From Mercurialis annua (taxonomy: Eukaryota; Streptophyta; Magnoliopsida; Malpighiales; Euphorbiaceae): a stretch of 64,000 nucleotides of DNA. Each line of letters begins with the position of its first letter. Position 1 is the stretch's first letter. The translations under genes and the position numbers were made by a program. Below, piece by piece: positions 22,640 through 33,599 of the stretch. The stretch spans positions 2,544,501-2,608,500 of the forward strand of contig NC_065576.1 of the NCBI RefSeq assembly GCF_937616625.2. The letters are read 5' to 3'. The notes under the pieces are model-generated. The model made no database searches and was not told the DNA's origin. It saw nothing but the letters and a program-made list of their open reading frames with translations.

Positions 22640-23480
22640 ATACATAAATAAATATATATTGCATATGGATGTAGATATAAATGTGTATATTACATACCAA
22701 TTAAACACCTTTAAGTGCCCATATATGCTTTCAATAATTTCAGGTCGTTTTCCATGTGGGTCCAATCCTAAAAGGCCCAAAGTCTCACCACTTATTATTT
22801 TTAATATTTCCCATTTTTTATTTGCTTTTTTAAAATTATTTTAATTCTACTCTCACACTCAACATGAATACTTAAAATAATTGTAATAGTAATAATATTC
22901 ATGCTTGTGATCCTTGGATGTACCAAGGAAATTAAAAAAAGGTGAAATTGTGAGAATGAAAAGTGAAAAAGAAAAGGAAAATAAAGGGTAAAATTATCTG
23001 AAAATTGATGAAGGCATACCATGAGAATGTTGGTCCCTTAGTTAATGTAATAATATGAGAGGAAAGTGACCAACATTGAGAACGACATAGCCCGTTTTTT
23101 TTTCCTCAATTCCCAACAATAATATTATAAATTTTGCAATAATTTAAATTAAAAAATTAGCTATTAAAAATTGATAATATGTATGATTATCCTTTTAAAT
23201 TTATATATAATCAACCCTAACATCTTTATGTTAATTATATCTCAATATATTGTTTTCTCCCCTACATTTCTCTATAAAAGACTCAGCATTTGTCATTTTC
23301 CATTCACTACTATAGCTATCCATCTAAAATGGACAAAACATGAGATTTTGTGTTTTGTGATTCTTCAATTTCTTGTACATATATATTATTTATGACTTCA
23401 TTTGAAAATCTTAACTTTTTATTATCCAACCAAAACTTTTAATTTTAGTAATCTTAGTTCAATTCTAAAGATTGGTAATT
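22640..23480. other. Intergenic downstream of the G-box cluster
   Basis: No gene recognised; only short frames without domains (22659-22844 +, 23171-23395 +). GGCCCAAAG and TGGGTCC words near 22755-22780 are promoter-like. No known miRNA sequence was noticed. Confidence 0.5.
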
Positions 23481-23483
23481 TAA

Positions 23484-23877
23484 TCTAATTTTAAAAATTA
23501 GTTAGTTAGCATTTGATATGATGTACTACAAAATTAATTTCTAAAAAAGCAGTGCACATTGGGACCTCTTTATGGTGGAGTTCGTCTCCTGATTTCTTGG
23601 CTAATGTTATCGCCTATAATAGTTTGGGTCAACCAGATTTTCGATTTTGTAATTAATTTTGTGACTGTTTTTCTAGATTTTGTTCCTATTTGTATTGGTT
23701 ATTTTTATTAATGATATTTTTTAGGAAGTTTACTGTGATGTGGGTGCTAAGGAGGTGCCAGCCTAGCTGGGATGTCCAGGTGCACCTCTGAGTTTTCTTT
23801 CCTAATTTTATTCAAAAAAATCTAATTTTAAAAATTAGTTAGTTAGCATTTGATATGATGTACTACAAAATTAATTT
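23484..23877 (+). mobile_element. Truncated LINE 3' end flanked by 57-bp direct repeats
   Basis: The sequence at 23484-23540 is repeated without mismatch at 23821-23877 (57 bp). The insert 23541-23820 is 280 bp, has a moderately GC-rich tail region (GGTGCCAGCCTAGCTGGGAT...) and ends in TTCAAAAAAA directly before the second repeat. This is a 5'-truncated, A-tailed retroposon with an unusually long TSD. Confidence 0.75.
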
Positions 23878-24200
23878 TTAGAAGTTAAACACATAAAATT
23901 ATAAAAATAAAAGTGTCATAACTAAAAATAGATTAGATTAAAAAAAGTATAGAAATCTCAAATCATTAGACCTATATATAATTTATAACTTCACCTTTGC
24001 TCAAAAGCCATATTAAATTTTACATATAAAAAAGTCTTAACTTCTCTAGTGGTTTTTAAAGTGGAAAATTGTGCTTCTTCAAAGGCTACCCCCTATCATT
24101 AACTAATTATTATGTTAACCTAGATAATGATATTTGTTTTTACTCTGTCTATTTCCATAATCCATATAATATGTTAGTGCATAATGTATTATAATATGAT

Positions 24201-24569
24201 ACGTTAATTATTAAAAGATCATGAAATTTAGTGAAATTTGTAATTTAATTCTATTTTCATAATTTTTTTAATATCGTGCATAGTTTTATATAATTTCATG
24301 CAACTCGGTCATCTGAATCGAATATGACTAATCATTACGTACTAGGTATACATTGTTATCCTCCAATTAGATACATACGCTTTGGATGACCGGATTATAT
24401 GAAATTATAAAAATTTGAAACATCGGAATGAAATTGTAAAAAATTAAAAGATTATATATAAAACTGCAAACAATTGAAAAGTCGTGCATGTCATTGTAAG
24501 AACTAATAAAAAGATATTGATTAAATTGTAAATTTTGTAAAAGGTCATGCATTCTTTAGAAATTAACCC
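24201..24569. mobile_element. Mutator-type MITE, 369 bp, 9-bp TSD
   Basis: Perfect 9-bp TSD TAATATGAT at 24192-24200 and 24570-24578. Long imperfect terminal inverted repeats: left ACGTTAATTATTAAAAG..., right complementary to GGGTTAATTTCTAAAG..., with internal pairs such as CATGAAATT...AATTTCAT. Confidence 0.85.
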
Positions 24570-24709
24570 TAATATGATTGAATCATTGAATAGCTTCTAT
24601 GATTAAGAACTTAAAAATGAATTTAGTATTAAGTTTACTATTTCGTCTGACCTGGACACAGCATTTCTCATGTTTCCTTGCTTTATTTTCTCTAGGTATA
24701 ACTTTAGCC

Positions 24710-24714
<5 letters not shown>

Positions 24715-24758
<44 letters not shown>
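24715..24758. repeat. (TA)22 microsatellite
   Basis: Uninterrupted TA run of 44 bp. Confidence 0.95.
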
Positions 24759-24759
<1 letters not shown>

Positions 24760-24984
24760 CCTTTGAGAAAAAAAAATTGGTAAATCAGCAAAATCCAAAT
24801 GAAAGAGTTAAAAACTTAAGATAACTAATGGGAATATTAATCTGATGAATATTATACTCGCGCCAGTTATGATGTAAAGGCTCCTATATTTCTTTAGGAG
24901 CAGGATATGAAATAATATAATAGTGTTGTTATTTAAAACCATTTTAGTGACAATAAATTAAATTACATTCATAATTAGGGTGTG

Positions 24985-25366
24985 GGAGATTTGGAAGCAT
25001 GAATTATGGCGGATGAATTATGGCAGATGCTTTGGTTTTTTGGCAGTGTGGGAGATTTGGAAGCATCGGAACAATCAAATCTTTCAGGGCAAAACTAGTT
25101 CTAGCGCGGAGATCACCTTCAATTGCTTTTCGAGAGTAATTTATTTATTTAAATGTTTCAATAGAAATTTTGCTTATTCGGACTTGGATTTTTTTAGAAA
25201 TCTTTACTATATTCTGTTTCAGGATGTAAATTTTTAATCTTCTCTCTTAGTCGTAGCCTTTAGTGTGTCATCTAGTATGTGCCACTTCTTGTGCGAAAGT
25301 TTTGAGTAGGGGGTTTTTTGCCGTCTTTGGTGGTCTTTAATATTTATTCGATTCATCAAAAAAAAA
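24985..25366 (+). mobile_element. 5'-truncated LINE fragment with 12-bp TSD
   Basis: AATTAGGGTGTG occurs at 24973-24984 and 25367-25378. The insert ends in a poly(A) run and encodes, in one frame, VWEIWKHRNNQIFQGK, typical of the end of the zf-RVT region of plant LINE reverse transcriptases. The 20-bp word TGTGGGAGATTTGGAAGCAT at the 5' junction is repeated inside near 25047-25066, an internal partial duplication. Confidence 0.8.
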
Positions 25367-25399
25367 AATTAGGGTGTGCTTTTGATTTAAACAGAACTA

Positions 25400-26066
25400 A
25401 TTTTATTTTTTTATGAAATTGATTTTAGAAAAATGAGAAATATTTCAAATTCAAGGTATTTTAAAATTGGGTTTTGTGGTTAGATTTGTGCCAGAATCAA
25501 TTTACGTTTTTTATATAATTAAAACAAAATTCACTAATAAGAATCAAAAAAATTGTAATTTCAAGCCAAGCCATATCGATTTTGTTGATTTTAATTTGGC
25601 TAATTGGTTTAGATTGAATTTATGCAGACCCCTAAATTTTGTTTAAAATTTGACTACCAGTAAAAAAGATTGTTTGATTTTATTGTTTTAACTGCTTAAA
25701 TTAATTTGATGTTTTGCCTTGGATATTTCTTAGTCACTCCCAAATATTGTGATTTATAAGTGCAAATTTTGTCTTGAACTAGTTTGTTTGTTTCTTTCTA
25801 AAATAAAAAGACTTGACATGAATGGAACCTTGGAAAATAAATGACACTCGACATTAATTATTAATGATTTTCTCATCATGTACATCTAAAACAAAAATTC
25901 TCAACATTGTAGGATTTCAACTTTCTGGGTCCAATTGAAAAATAAATTATAAATTGAATAAGCATTTAAATAAAAAAGATTTGGTGGTGCAGGAGGGTCA
26001 CGAGGCATCAATTAAAATATTTAATCACATTATCTATCTTTAGCTATAGATCTATTAATTATATTA
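25400..26066. other. Intergenic, AT-rich
   Basis: Nothing recognisable apart from general AT-rich sequence. Confidence 0.6.
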
Positions 26067-26081
26067 TTTAGTCCATCTCTT

Positions 26082-26782
26082 TTTTTTTTTTTTTTTTACC
26101 AAAGGCTAAAATTTCCATTAATAATAACGAAAATTACATGAACGGTTTCTCAACATACTGAGTCAACTATTCTAAAAGAGATGATGAGAGCTGTAAAAAT
26201 ACAGTCATCGACTAGGGCTAAACTAACCACCAAGGGTCACCCAAATTTGTAGACTAAAACTAGATCTAATAATAAAATCTAGATTTATTGAACGTTCTAA
26301 GAAAGTCTAACTTCGAATGCACGACTGATCACATCTTCTGTGATACATCTGTTCTCTTGAAGATTAACAACAACATCGATATTGACGCAAAACATACCTG
26401 TTCTTGATGAAATCCGTCGTAAGATGTTGTCTATAATTGTTTCAGAGATCCAAGTCGTTTGCACCGCAAAAAACAATTTCATCTCCAAAGATGAAAAAAA
26501 CTACTTTTAATTTCGATTAGATTAGATCTAATCTCAATTAAAATACTATGGTAGAAAATAATTTCTAGATCTAAACCAAAATTGGCCAAGAAAAAAACTT
26601 TATTCAAAAACTAAAGATAAAAACTATGAAAAAAACTAAATTTGAGAGATTGGTGGGGTGATTTTTGGCCAAAAATGGCCAAAAACCACCCCCCAAATAA
26701 ACAAGAAGAAGAAAACTTACTAGGGTTTGAGAGGTTTTTCAAAAGAGAGAGACGGCTAGGGTTTTTCAAAAAGTCACAAAAT
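26082..26782 (-). mobile_element. Internally deleted LINE / non-autonomous retroposon, 15-bp TSD
   Basis: TTTAGTCCATCTCTT flanks it at 26067-26081 and 26783-26797. The A-tail is on the minus strand (T18 at 26082-26097 on plus). Read on the minus strand it begins GTGACTTTTTGAAAAACCCTAG..., like a 5' leader with CCCTAG words and CT-rich runs. It has no RT or endonuclease coding and ends in a 3' segment shared with 32085-32210. So both element ends are present without the protein-coding middle. The minus-strand frame 26297-26488 is an incidental piece of it. Confidence 0.8.
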
Positions 26783-26829
26783 TTTAGTCCATCTCTTAGA
26801 AGAAGAAAAAAGTTGGTTAAGGCTTAACA

Positions 26830-29395
26830 TCATTATTAGGTAAGAATTTTCCAATTTTATAATTATTAGAATTGCAAACAAGCAACTAATTAGATATAAC
26901 TAGAGTATGATTATACATTTCCAGGAAAGATTGGTACAACTTTTATTTTATTAAAATATGTGTTAATTATAACCTATGGTTGGCAGTTCTACATTGCAAA
27001 ACATGAGGGGCATAGAGTATAAATTTGCCAAACTATATAGATGATGTTGGAGGGCTATATGTGACAAAAACATAGGTTAGTAACTTAATTTATTTGGTTT
27101 TGATTTGGACTTGAGTATGATTTAATTTGTTTGCTTGTGGGCATGCATCTTTTCATCCAATTTTTCATTAATTCTTGATAGTTGAGAATCTAACTCTTAT
27201 TGTAAGAAATTCTAACTAATTTTAAAAGAGAATAAATATCTTAAAAAAATTATTAAAGCATCATGAAGAAATAATAAATCTATTGAAAAAATTCTAAAAA
27301 ATTGCGAGAGAAGTCACCGATAAAAAATAAACTTTAATAAAAATAATTCATACATGAAAAGAGAAGAAAATGAGAAAGAAAACAAGAAAAAAAAAGTAAA
27401 ATTCTTTTAAACAAATTACATATGATTGTGATTATAATTAGATCTAATGGTGTTAAAAAGTCAAGTCTTTTTAAATTTTTGGAAATAAATTCAAACTTTT
27501 CAAAAATTATAAAAATATATCCAAATTTTACAAATTCATTATCCATTTTACTAAAATTGATTTAATTATGCCTATGATATCAATTGAATATGTGAAGTTT
27601 TTTCAAAATTGAACATAAAAAGAATTGTCAATTATGATGCCACATGATTCCGATAAATTAATTTTAAAAATAATCAAATCGATTTTAACAAATTGAGTAG
27701 ATTTCCAACGAATTATCGAAATCGGGGTAGATTTTTAACTTTTGAAAGGTTTAAATATATTTTCAAAAAGTCAAGAAGGTTTGTTTTTTTTTTACACAAT
27801 TAGGCCTTATAATTAATTTGTCATAGTTGACCTGACAAGATTTTTAATTTAACTACATAGTTAACCAAACCTTGGAACAATGTTATTGTTTTTGCTAATT
27901 ACCAATTTCATTTAAGATAATGGTATGATACTGTAAATATATTCAATTCACCCCTCTCATATTTGAAGGAATTTTCAATTTCTTTGATTCAAACTTTTGA
28001 CGGTGTTGCATAAATAGTTAAATACTGACCAAAATAAAACAATGATTAAAGTAAAATTAGTTTTTTTTACCAAATAACTCATATTGAAATTCGAACTCGA
28101 TCTTTTTATCTCTAAAAATAACGAATTGTCTGGAAAAGGAAAAGGAATAAAAATGAGAGACATAAAAGGAGACAAAGAGAAGGTGCAAGGGACCATTTTA
28201 TTTCCATTTTCAATCAAATGTCATCTTATAATATAATGCAAAAAGGAATGAATTTGTGCAATTTATTATGAAAGTTGAAAACAAAAGAGTGAGTTTTATT
28301 TATTTTGTCGTGCTGTGACTGTGAATTGTGACAGTCCCTTTTTAAAATTTTTTTTTTTGGTGTGAATAATTTCCTTTTTCTAAAATATTCACCAATGTAT
28401 GCATCAGCTTGAGCTTTAAGAAATGAAAGGGGACAGTTAGAAATTGGCGTTGACACTTCCTCGTACCCATTTCTTTTCCCTTATTATGCCCTACCAATTC
28501 TCTATTTACCTCTTCTTCCTTCCCCACTTGTAATTTTCCTCCTTCTTTCACTCCCAACCTAACCCGGTCGTGGCCGATCACGGCGGGATTAGAGCCGAAC
28601 TTAACCGGATTTGACTCGTTTAAAATAGATCTATATAAAAACTGGGTCAAATTAGTTAAGAATAACCCGCACGTTAAAAAACAAATTTAGTATGAATTCA
28701 AATTCAATGCAAACATAATAAAAATAAATATCTAACCTCGGTTCAAATGGACTGATCATAGTGGTAGATATCTAACCTAGTCTTTACACTCGGTTACACC
28801 TTATTATTGGGTTGATTGTTCATTTATCTCGTCTAACTTGATCTCTTAAATTGAATTTAAACAGTTATATATGACTTCAACGTTAGTCCAAATCAAATCA
28901 TAATTGAATTTAGATTCATATTTTAAAAATCAAACATGCTTGAATCTTGTCCGAACATAACTCATAAGAAAGTATATGCTCAATTTTATGAAAACCTGCT
29001 TGAATCTCGTCTCAACATGACCCATAAGAAAGTATACATTCAACTCTACAAAAAAAAACCCCATTTCTATATATATCATGACTAGTGTCTATTAGCATAC
29101 TAGAACTTGAATTTTAGGACTTGATTTTATCATCCATTGATTAATTTAAAATTAAATGATATTTCGTAGAAGAATCATTTTACGATATTTTAATTTTTGA
29201 AAGAAATTTGATTAAATTAAAAAGAAAAATGAATTTGACTTTGCTGTATAATTGACGAGATCAATAAAAAGTGGTATTTGTTTTACTATTTCATAAAAAT
29301 TGATGATATGTATAATTGTATATGCTGGCTGGCTTCATCATACCCTACTATATACATTCTCTAAGAAGTCGACTCTATTCAAGCATCATCAATGG
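26830..29395. other. Intergenic, AT-rich, with one C-rich island
   Basis: No convincing gene. The interval 28440-28640 is relatively C-rich and is followed by CTATATAAAA near 28629-28638, so it may be a promoter remnant. A tandem pair of about 62 bp with mismatches is at 28937-29058. The minus-strand frame at 28342-28650 has no recognisable domain. Confidence 0.5.
28937..29058. repeat. Two-copy tandem repeat of about 62 bp
   Basis: The word order TGCTTGAATC...CATAAGAAAGTATA..CTCAA/TTCAA occurs twice in direct orientation with about 80% match by eye. Confidence 0.6.
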
Positions 29396-29413
29396 AGAGA
29401 AATATAGTTATTT

Positions 29414-30086
29414 TTTTTTGGATAAATGATCAATGAATTAGCTCATCCAAAATGATGGATGGCAAAAGAGAGGCAAAATAGGACAATGTTAATAAAAATT
29501 ACAGAATAACTCTATGCTTCTAAAAACATCACTGCTCGTGTATGAAAATCCTCGATTATGCGATCTGTGAAAATCAACTGCCTTACAAACGGTCCAAAAA
29601 ACCAAAGATATCGCATCTGATGGTTCATCCTCAAAAACCCGTTTGTTTCTAGCCTTCCATAAATGCCAAATACCATAAAACCAAAAAAGCTTCCAAAGCT
29701 TGCGATGTCTTCCGTCTGACAATGAGATCCATTGAGTAAAGAATTCATCCAAAGACCCCGGAGATACCCAGCTAACGTTGCACCTCGATAATAAAGTAGA
29801 CCAAAATTGCCAAGCAAAATGACAATGCAAAACAATATGAATGCTCGATTCTACCTCTGAACAAATAGAACAAGAAGATAAATCATGATGCAAAATCCCT
29901 CTCCTTACCAAAGTAGCTTTAGAAGAGATACGATCTCTAGCTAATAACCAACCGAAAAATTGAATCCTAGGCGGGAGAACCTCCTTCCATATTCGCTGCA
30001 GGAGGAAAGAAGAAGGCCGGTAAGAAGTATTGGCGTGAAGCAGCTTGGACATGGAAGCCGAGCTGTATTGCCTATCCCTCAGCCAT
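29414..30086 (-). mobile_element. 5'-truncated LINE (zf-RVT coding end), 18-bp TSD
   Basis: Perfect 18-bp TSD AGAGAAATATAGTTATTT at 29396-29413 and 30087-30104. A minus-strand frame open from the 5' junction to 29489 encodes about 198 residues. They contain the RT-associated zinc-binding region of plant LINEs: IWKEVLPPRIQFFGWLLARD, CSICSEVESSIHIVLHCHFAW, then FYGIWHLWKARNKRVFED. This is the last part of the pol protein; the endonuclease and RT catalytic core are absent. The frame is intact, so the insertion looks recent. The A-tail is short (about 9). Confidence 0.92.
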
Positions 30087-30244
30087 AGAGAAATATAGTT
30101 ATTTATTTATGAATATCAAGATTACTTTAATTTAACATGAATCTGTCACTAAATTGGTTGTTTCTTCTGTGCCAAAAAAAGAAGAAGCTTTAAAGCACTA
30201 AAGTTCACAAATTTAGAGCTTGTCAGCCACTAACAAATTATATA

Positions 30245-30507
30245 CTCCCTCCGTCCCGTTTAAGAAGGGACATATCTCAATTTTTTTTGTCCCACATAAG
30301 AAGGCCAAATCATGATTTTTGTGCCATTTTACAAGGAATTCTCTTTTATACCCTCATTTTCTCTTTCCTTAATTAAAGCTAATACTCTACACACAAACTA
30401 CAAGACAATAATTAATAGGGGTAAAATAAGAAAAGCCAAAAGTAATTATCATTTTCTTAATATATGTGTAAAAGGGATATGTCCCTTCTTAAGTGGGACG
30501 GAGGGAG
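30245..30507. mobile_element. Stowaway-like (Tc1/mariner) MITE, 263 bp
   Basis: Terminal inverted repeats CTCCCTCCGTCCC...GGGACGGAGGGAG are flanked by TA (30243-30244 and 30508-30509). The inner arms AAGAAGGGACATAT and ATATGTCCCTTCTT are also complementary. This is the classic plant Stowaway signature. Confidence 0.95.
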
Positions 30508-31449
30508 TATAATATTACCATTTTCTATAAAAGATTCAGTTTTAAAATATAATTTTTGTTATTAATTATGAAAAAACCTTGTATTATTATAATTATCTTC
30601 AATTTAAAATATTTTTTTATAATTATGTCTAAAATTTTGAATATTATTTTTTAAATTTAGATGATTATATAAGGAAATTATGATCAAATTTTAAATTATT
30701 GTCTAATTTTTGGAAAAAAATATAATATAATTTAATAATAATTGAAAATAAAAAATTTAAAGTCCTGAACACGACTTTAAAAAAATTTAAATCAAATATA
30801 TATTTTTATATATATTATTATAAAATTAATCAAAAATTATAAAAGATACAAAATCTATATCTTAAAATTAATTTGGCCAAAAAAATTATCGACATTTGTC
30901 ACAGATTAATGGAATCCATAGATTTGAAAAGTGGATTTAACTTATAATTAGAAACTAAAATATTTTGGCATTAATTTAGAAAACTTGTACCTAATTGATA
31001 CCATTAAAAACATCTCCACTGCATATGTTAAATTTTGTGCTATATTTAGCACAAATATAATAAATGCTCTATTTAGTATAAATTTAAGATTTTAATTCCA
31101 ATGCATGATACTATATTTAATGACAAATTTATAATTTTATATTAAATTTTAATTTATATGTAAGAAACGCAAAATATTTATTAATAATTTAAATTTAATT
31201 TTAAATCTCATTAATAATTATTAATTAAATATTAAAATGCATATGTCTGTAATAGACAATTTTAATACAATAATATTATTTTTAATTTAAATATACTATA
31301 ATAAAAATAGTAAAAACATTAAAAAAGTTAAAAATAAATTATTTTAATATTCTTTATATAATATGATATTAATTGACATTTCAAAAAATTTAAAGATGAT
31401 TCTAAACAAATGTCTAACAACCTTGATTCAACCGAGACAAATACACAAT

Positions 31450-31523
31450 TATATCATTAAAACATAGTACAAAAACAATATAAAGTTTTTAAAATCTATA
31501 TCATTAAAACATAGTACAAAAAC
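31450..31523. repeat. Perfect 27-bp direct repeat with 20-bp spacer
   Basis: TATATCATTAAAACATAGTA... occurs at 31450-31476 and 31497-31523. The spacer is AT-rich without an A-tail, so a simple local duplication of 47 bp is the easiest reading. Confidence 0.8.
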
Positions 31524-32084
31524 CCATAAAATATATAGATGGAGAGACGCTAATTTTTTGATAAAGGGCTGGAAATCTCTCCTTCCACCAACAAACACTA
31601 AACTCTAAAGTATCCAAACTTTTCTTTGAATTCTTTGTTTGTCTATATAAGTTGTAAATTGCATTTTAATTAAAAAGAAGATTAAAATCTTAAATCAAAT
31701 GGATCACTACTCATAAAATATTAATAATTTTTTCTATAACTAGACACAAATATTCTAGACAAGAAATGATTTCCCTATCAAAAGAATAAGACAACAAAGA
31801 TTGCCACAGACACTCACATCCGAATTATTGTGGTTTTGTTTTTGTTTATACGTATAATTATAAACAAGTGAGACAGATGGAAGCTAAGCTATAGCTAAAT
31901 TAATTAATGCTACCTACATGGAAAGATACAAAAGCTAATTATAAGATGCGTCACATTTCAAGCTGCAATGCCACACCATATGTATTAATTTCATCATTTA
32001 CATTTTGATGTGAACATTTTTTATAAAGTATAATCAATTAACTTGTGAGAAATTTATGTTACCCCACAACAACGGCGCAACTTA

Positions 32085-32210
32085 ACTTTTTTTTTTTGGG
32101 TAAAAATTAATTTTTTTATTAATAATAATAAAAATTATATAAATAAATCGTTTTTTAACAAATTAAAAAAATTATTCTAAAATAATAATAAAAGCTGTAA
32201 ATACAGTAAT
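32085..32210 (-). mobile_element. Retroposon 3' tail, same family as 26082-26782
   Basis: A T-run at 32081-32095 on the plus strand is followed by sequence parallel to 26098-26210 (..TTTTTATTAATAATAA..AAATTATAT.., AAGCTGTAAATACAGTAATCGA). The orientation is the same as in the longer element. It is more degenerate and I found no TSD. Confidence 0.55.
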
Positions 32211-32385
32211 CGAGTATGACTTTTCTAACCATCAAAAGATTAACCGAATAGTACAATATAGTTCAAATATTGAAATTACGATTTTAGAAGTACTCGATCC
32301 ATTAAATTTCAAGTTTTTCAAGTCTTATTTTCAACATAGATCTGAAAATTATTTAATTAGATAAGAACAATCATCATATTACATG

Positions 32386-32439
32386 ACAAGTTATTGATTC
32401 ATTAATCTAAAAAAAATACAAGTTGTTGATTCATTAATC
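32386..32439 (+). mobile_element. Micro-insertion between 22-bp direct repeats
   Basis: ACAAGTTATTGATTCATTAA.. (32386-32407) recurs at 32418-32439 with one mismatch. The 10-bp insert is TAAAAAAAAT. Another candidate ultra-truncated retroposon. Confidence 0.45.
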
Positions 32440-32799
32440 ATATTATGGAATTTATCCTTTTCTTGAAAGAATTTTTTATAGATAATTATCAACGTCGATA
32501 TAATCTGAATTATTATTCTTTTTTATATATTTTTTAAATCACAAATTACTTTTAAATTGCCTCATAACTTACATATATATTCGACCATTGAGCTACTCAA
32601 AGTTTGATAGATATATTAAATTATGTCACATAGAAGTAGTTAAGATGAAAAAATTGTTACTAAAAATACTAAAAATTGGGAGAGAAATTAAAAGAGAAAG
32701 ATTAAAAAGCACTTTCTTTCCCAACTACAAACCGGATTGATAGTTGACACCCTAACCTTCTCCTTCTATACCATCTGTACCTTCTTTTGGTTCATTGCT

Positions 32800-32945
32800 C
32801 ACGTGACTCCCACCCTCCCATGACACCTCATCATTTTAGATAGCTGTCACGTGCCAAAGTCGCACGTGTACCCTTGCTTTTCTTATGCGATCACTACACC
32901 TACCATACTATACTACGTCGTGTGCATGATTAAATGTATATATAT
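32800..32945 (+). promoter_or_regulatory. Second triple CACGTG cluster with TATA tract, no gene attached
   Basis: CACGTG at 32800-32805, 32848-32853 and 32863-32868 lies in a C-rich block, with TATATATATTT from 32937. The arrangement mirrors the one at 22514-22618. No coding frame of note follows. The nearest gene on the plus strand is the homeobox gene nearly 5 kb downstream. Confidence 0.4.
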
Positions 32946-33486
32946 TTAGGGTATTGTGCCACATATACTATATTTATACTGATATTAAATGAATGTTTAA
33001 GATCTAACAAAATTATTTTGTTTTTTTTTGTTTATGACTAACTTTTTTTATTTTTGTCAAATATGATTAATTTGATATATATTTTTTGATTGAAAAGAAT
33101 TTTTTGATCATAAATAAAAAATCAAAATAATTTTGTTTTTGTAAATATGTCTAAGGGTTACAATTGAATATATTTGCAAAAATTAGGTTAAATTTGATGT
33201 TTTTTAAAAAATTAGTTACATATAAAATTATTACATTTACACTAAATTCAAGTACTATTATGACCGTTAAAAATTATAAATTTTGTATTTTTTTTATAAT
33301 TATGTTACCGTTCAAAAAGTATCATCTTTATTTTGTTAAACAATTATACTTTTTCATAATTACATCAATTATTTATGACATGTGACTTAGAATTGCCATA
33401 TCATCTTCGGTCTCCATGTCAATTAGGAACTAATTGATTTTTAAATGTGATAATATAATTACAACAAGATTAAAAGATGGTGAATT

Positions 33487-33587
33487 TTTTTGATAATTAG
33501 AGAAAGGGGAGTGAGGTTCAAATTTGAAACCTCTTACCAAGATGTCTGTGACAATTACCACTATATTATACAGCACTGACATAAAAA
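33487..33587 (-). mobile_element. SINE, 101 bp, 10-bp TSD
   Basis: ATGGTGAATT flanks it at 33477-33486 and 33588-33597. The minus strand carries a B-box-like segment (GAGGTTTCAAATTTGAACC) and the tail CTCCCCTTTCTCTAATTATC followed by an A-run. Its layout resembles the SINE at 15846-15953. Confidence 0.75.
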
Positions 33588-33599
33588 ATGGTGAATTAA

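Larger units (their letters stand above)
30510..32700. other. Intergenic, AT-rich with repeat fragments
   Basis: No gene. Contents: a perfect 27-bp direct repeat (31450-31476 and 31497-31523), a LINE-like 3' tail at 32085-32210 (-), and a micro-insertion at 32386-32439. Confidence 0.6.

Noticed and set aside
28342..28650. 102-codon minus-strand frame
   Set aside because: No domain, no promoter on that strand, and it spans a C-rich island better explained as regulatory or remnant sequence.
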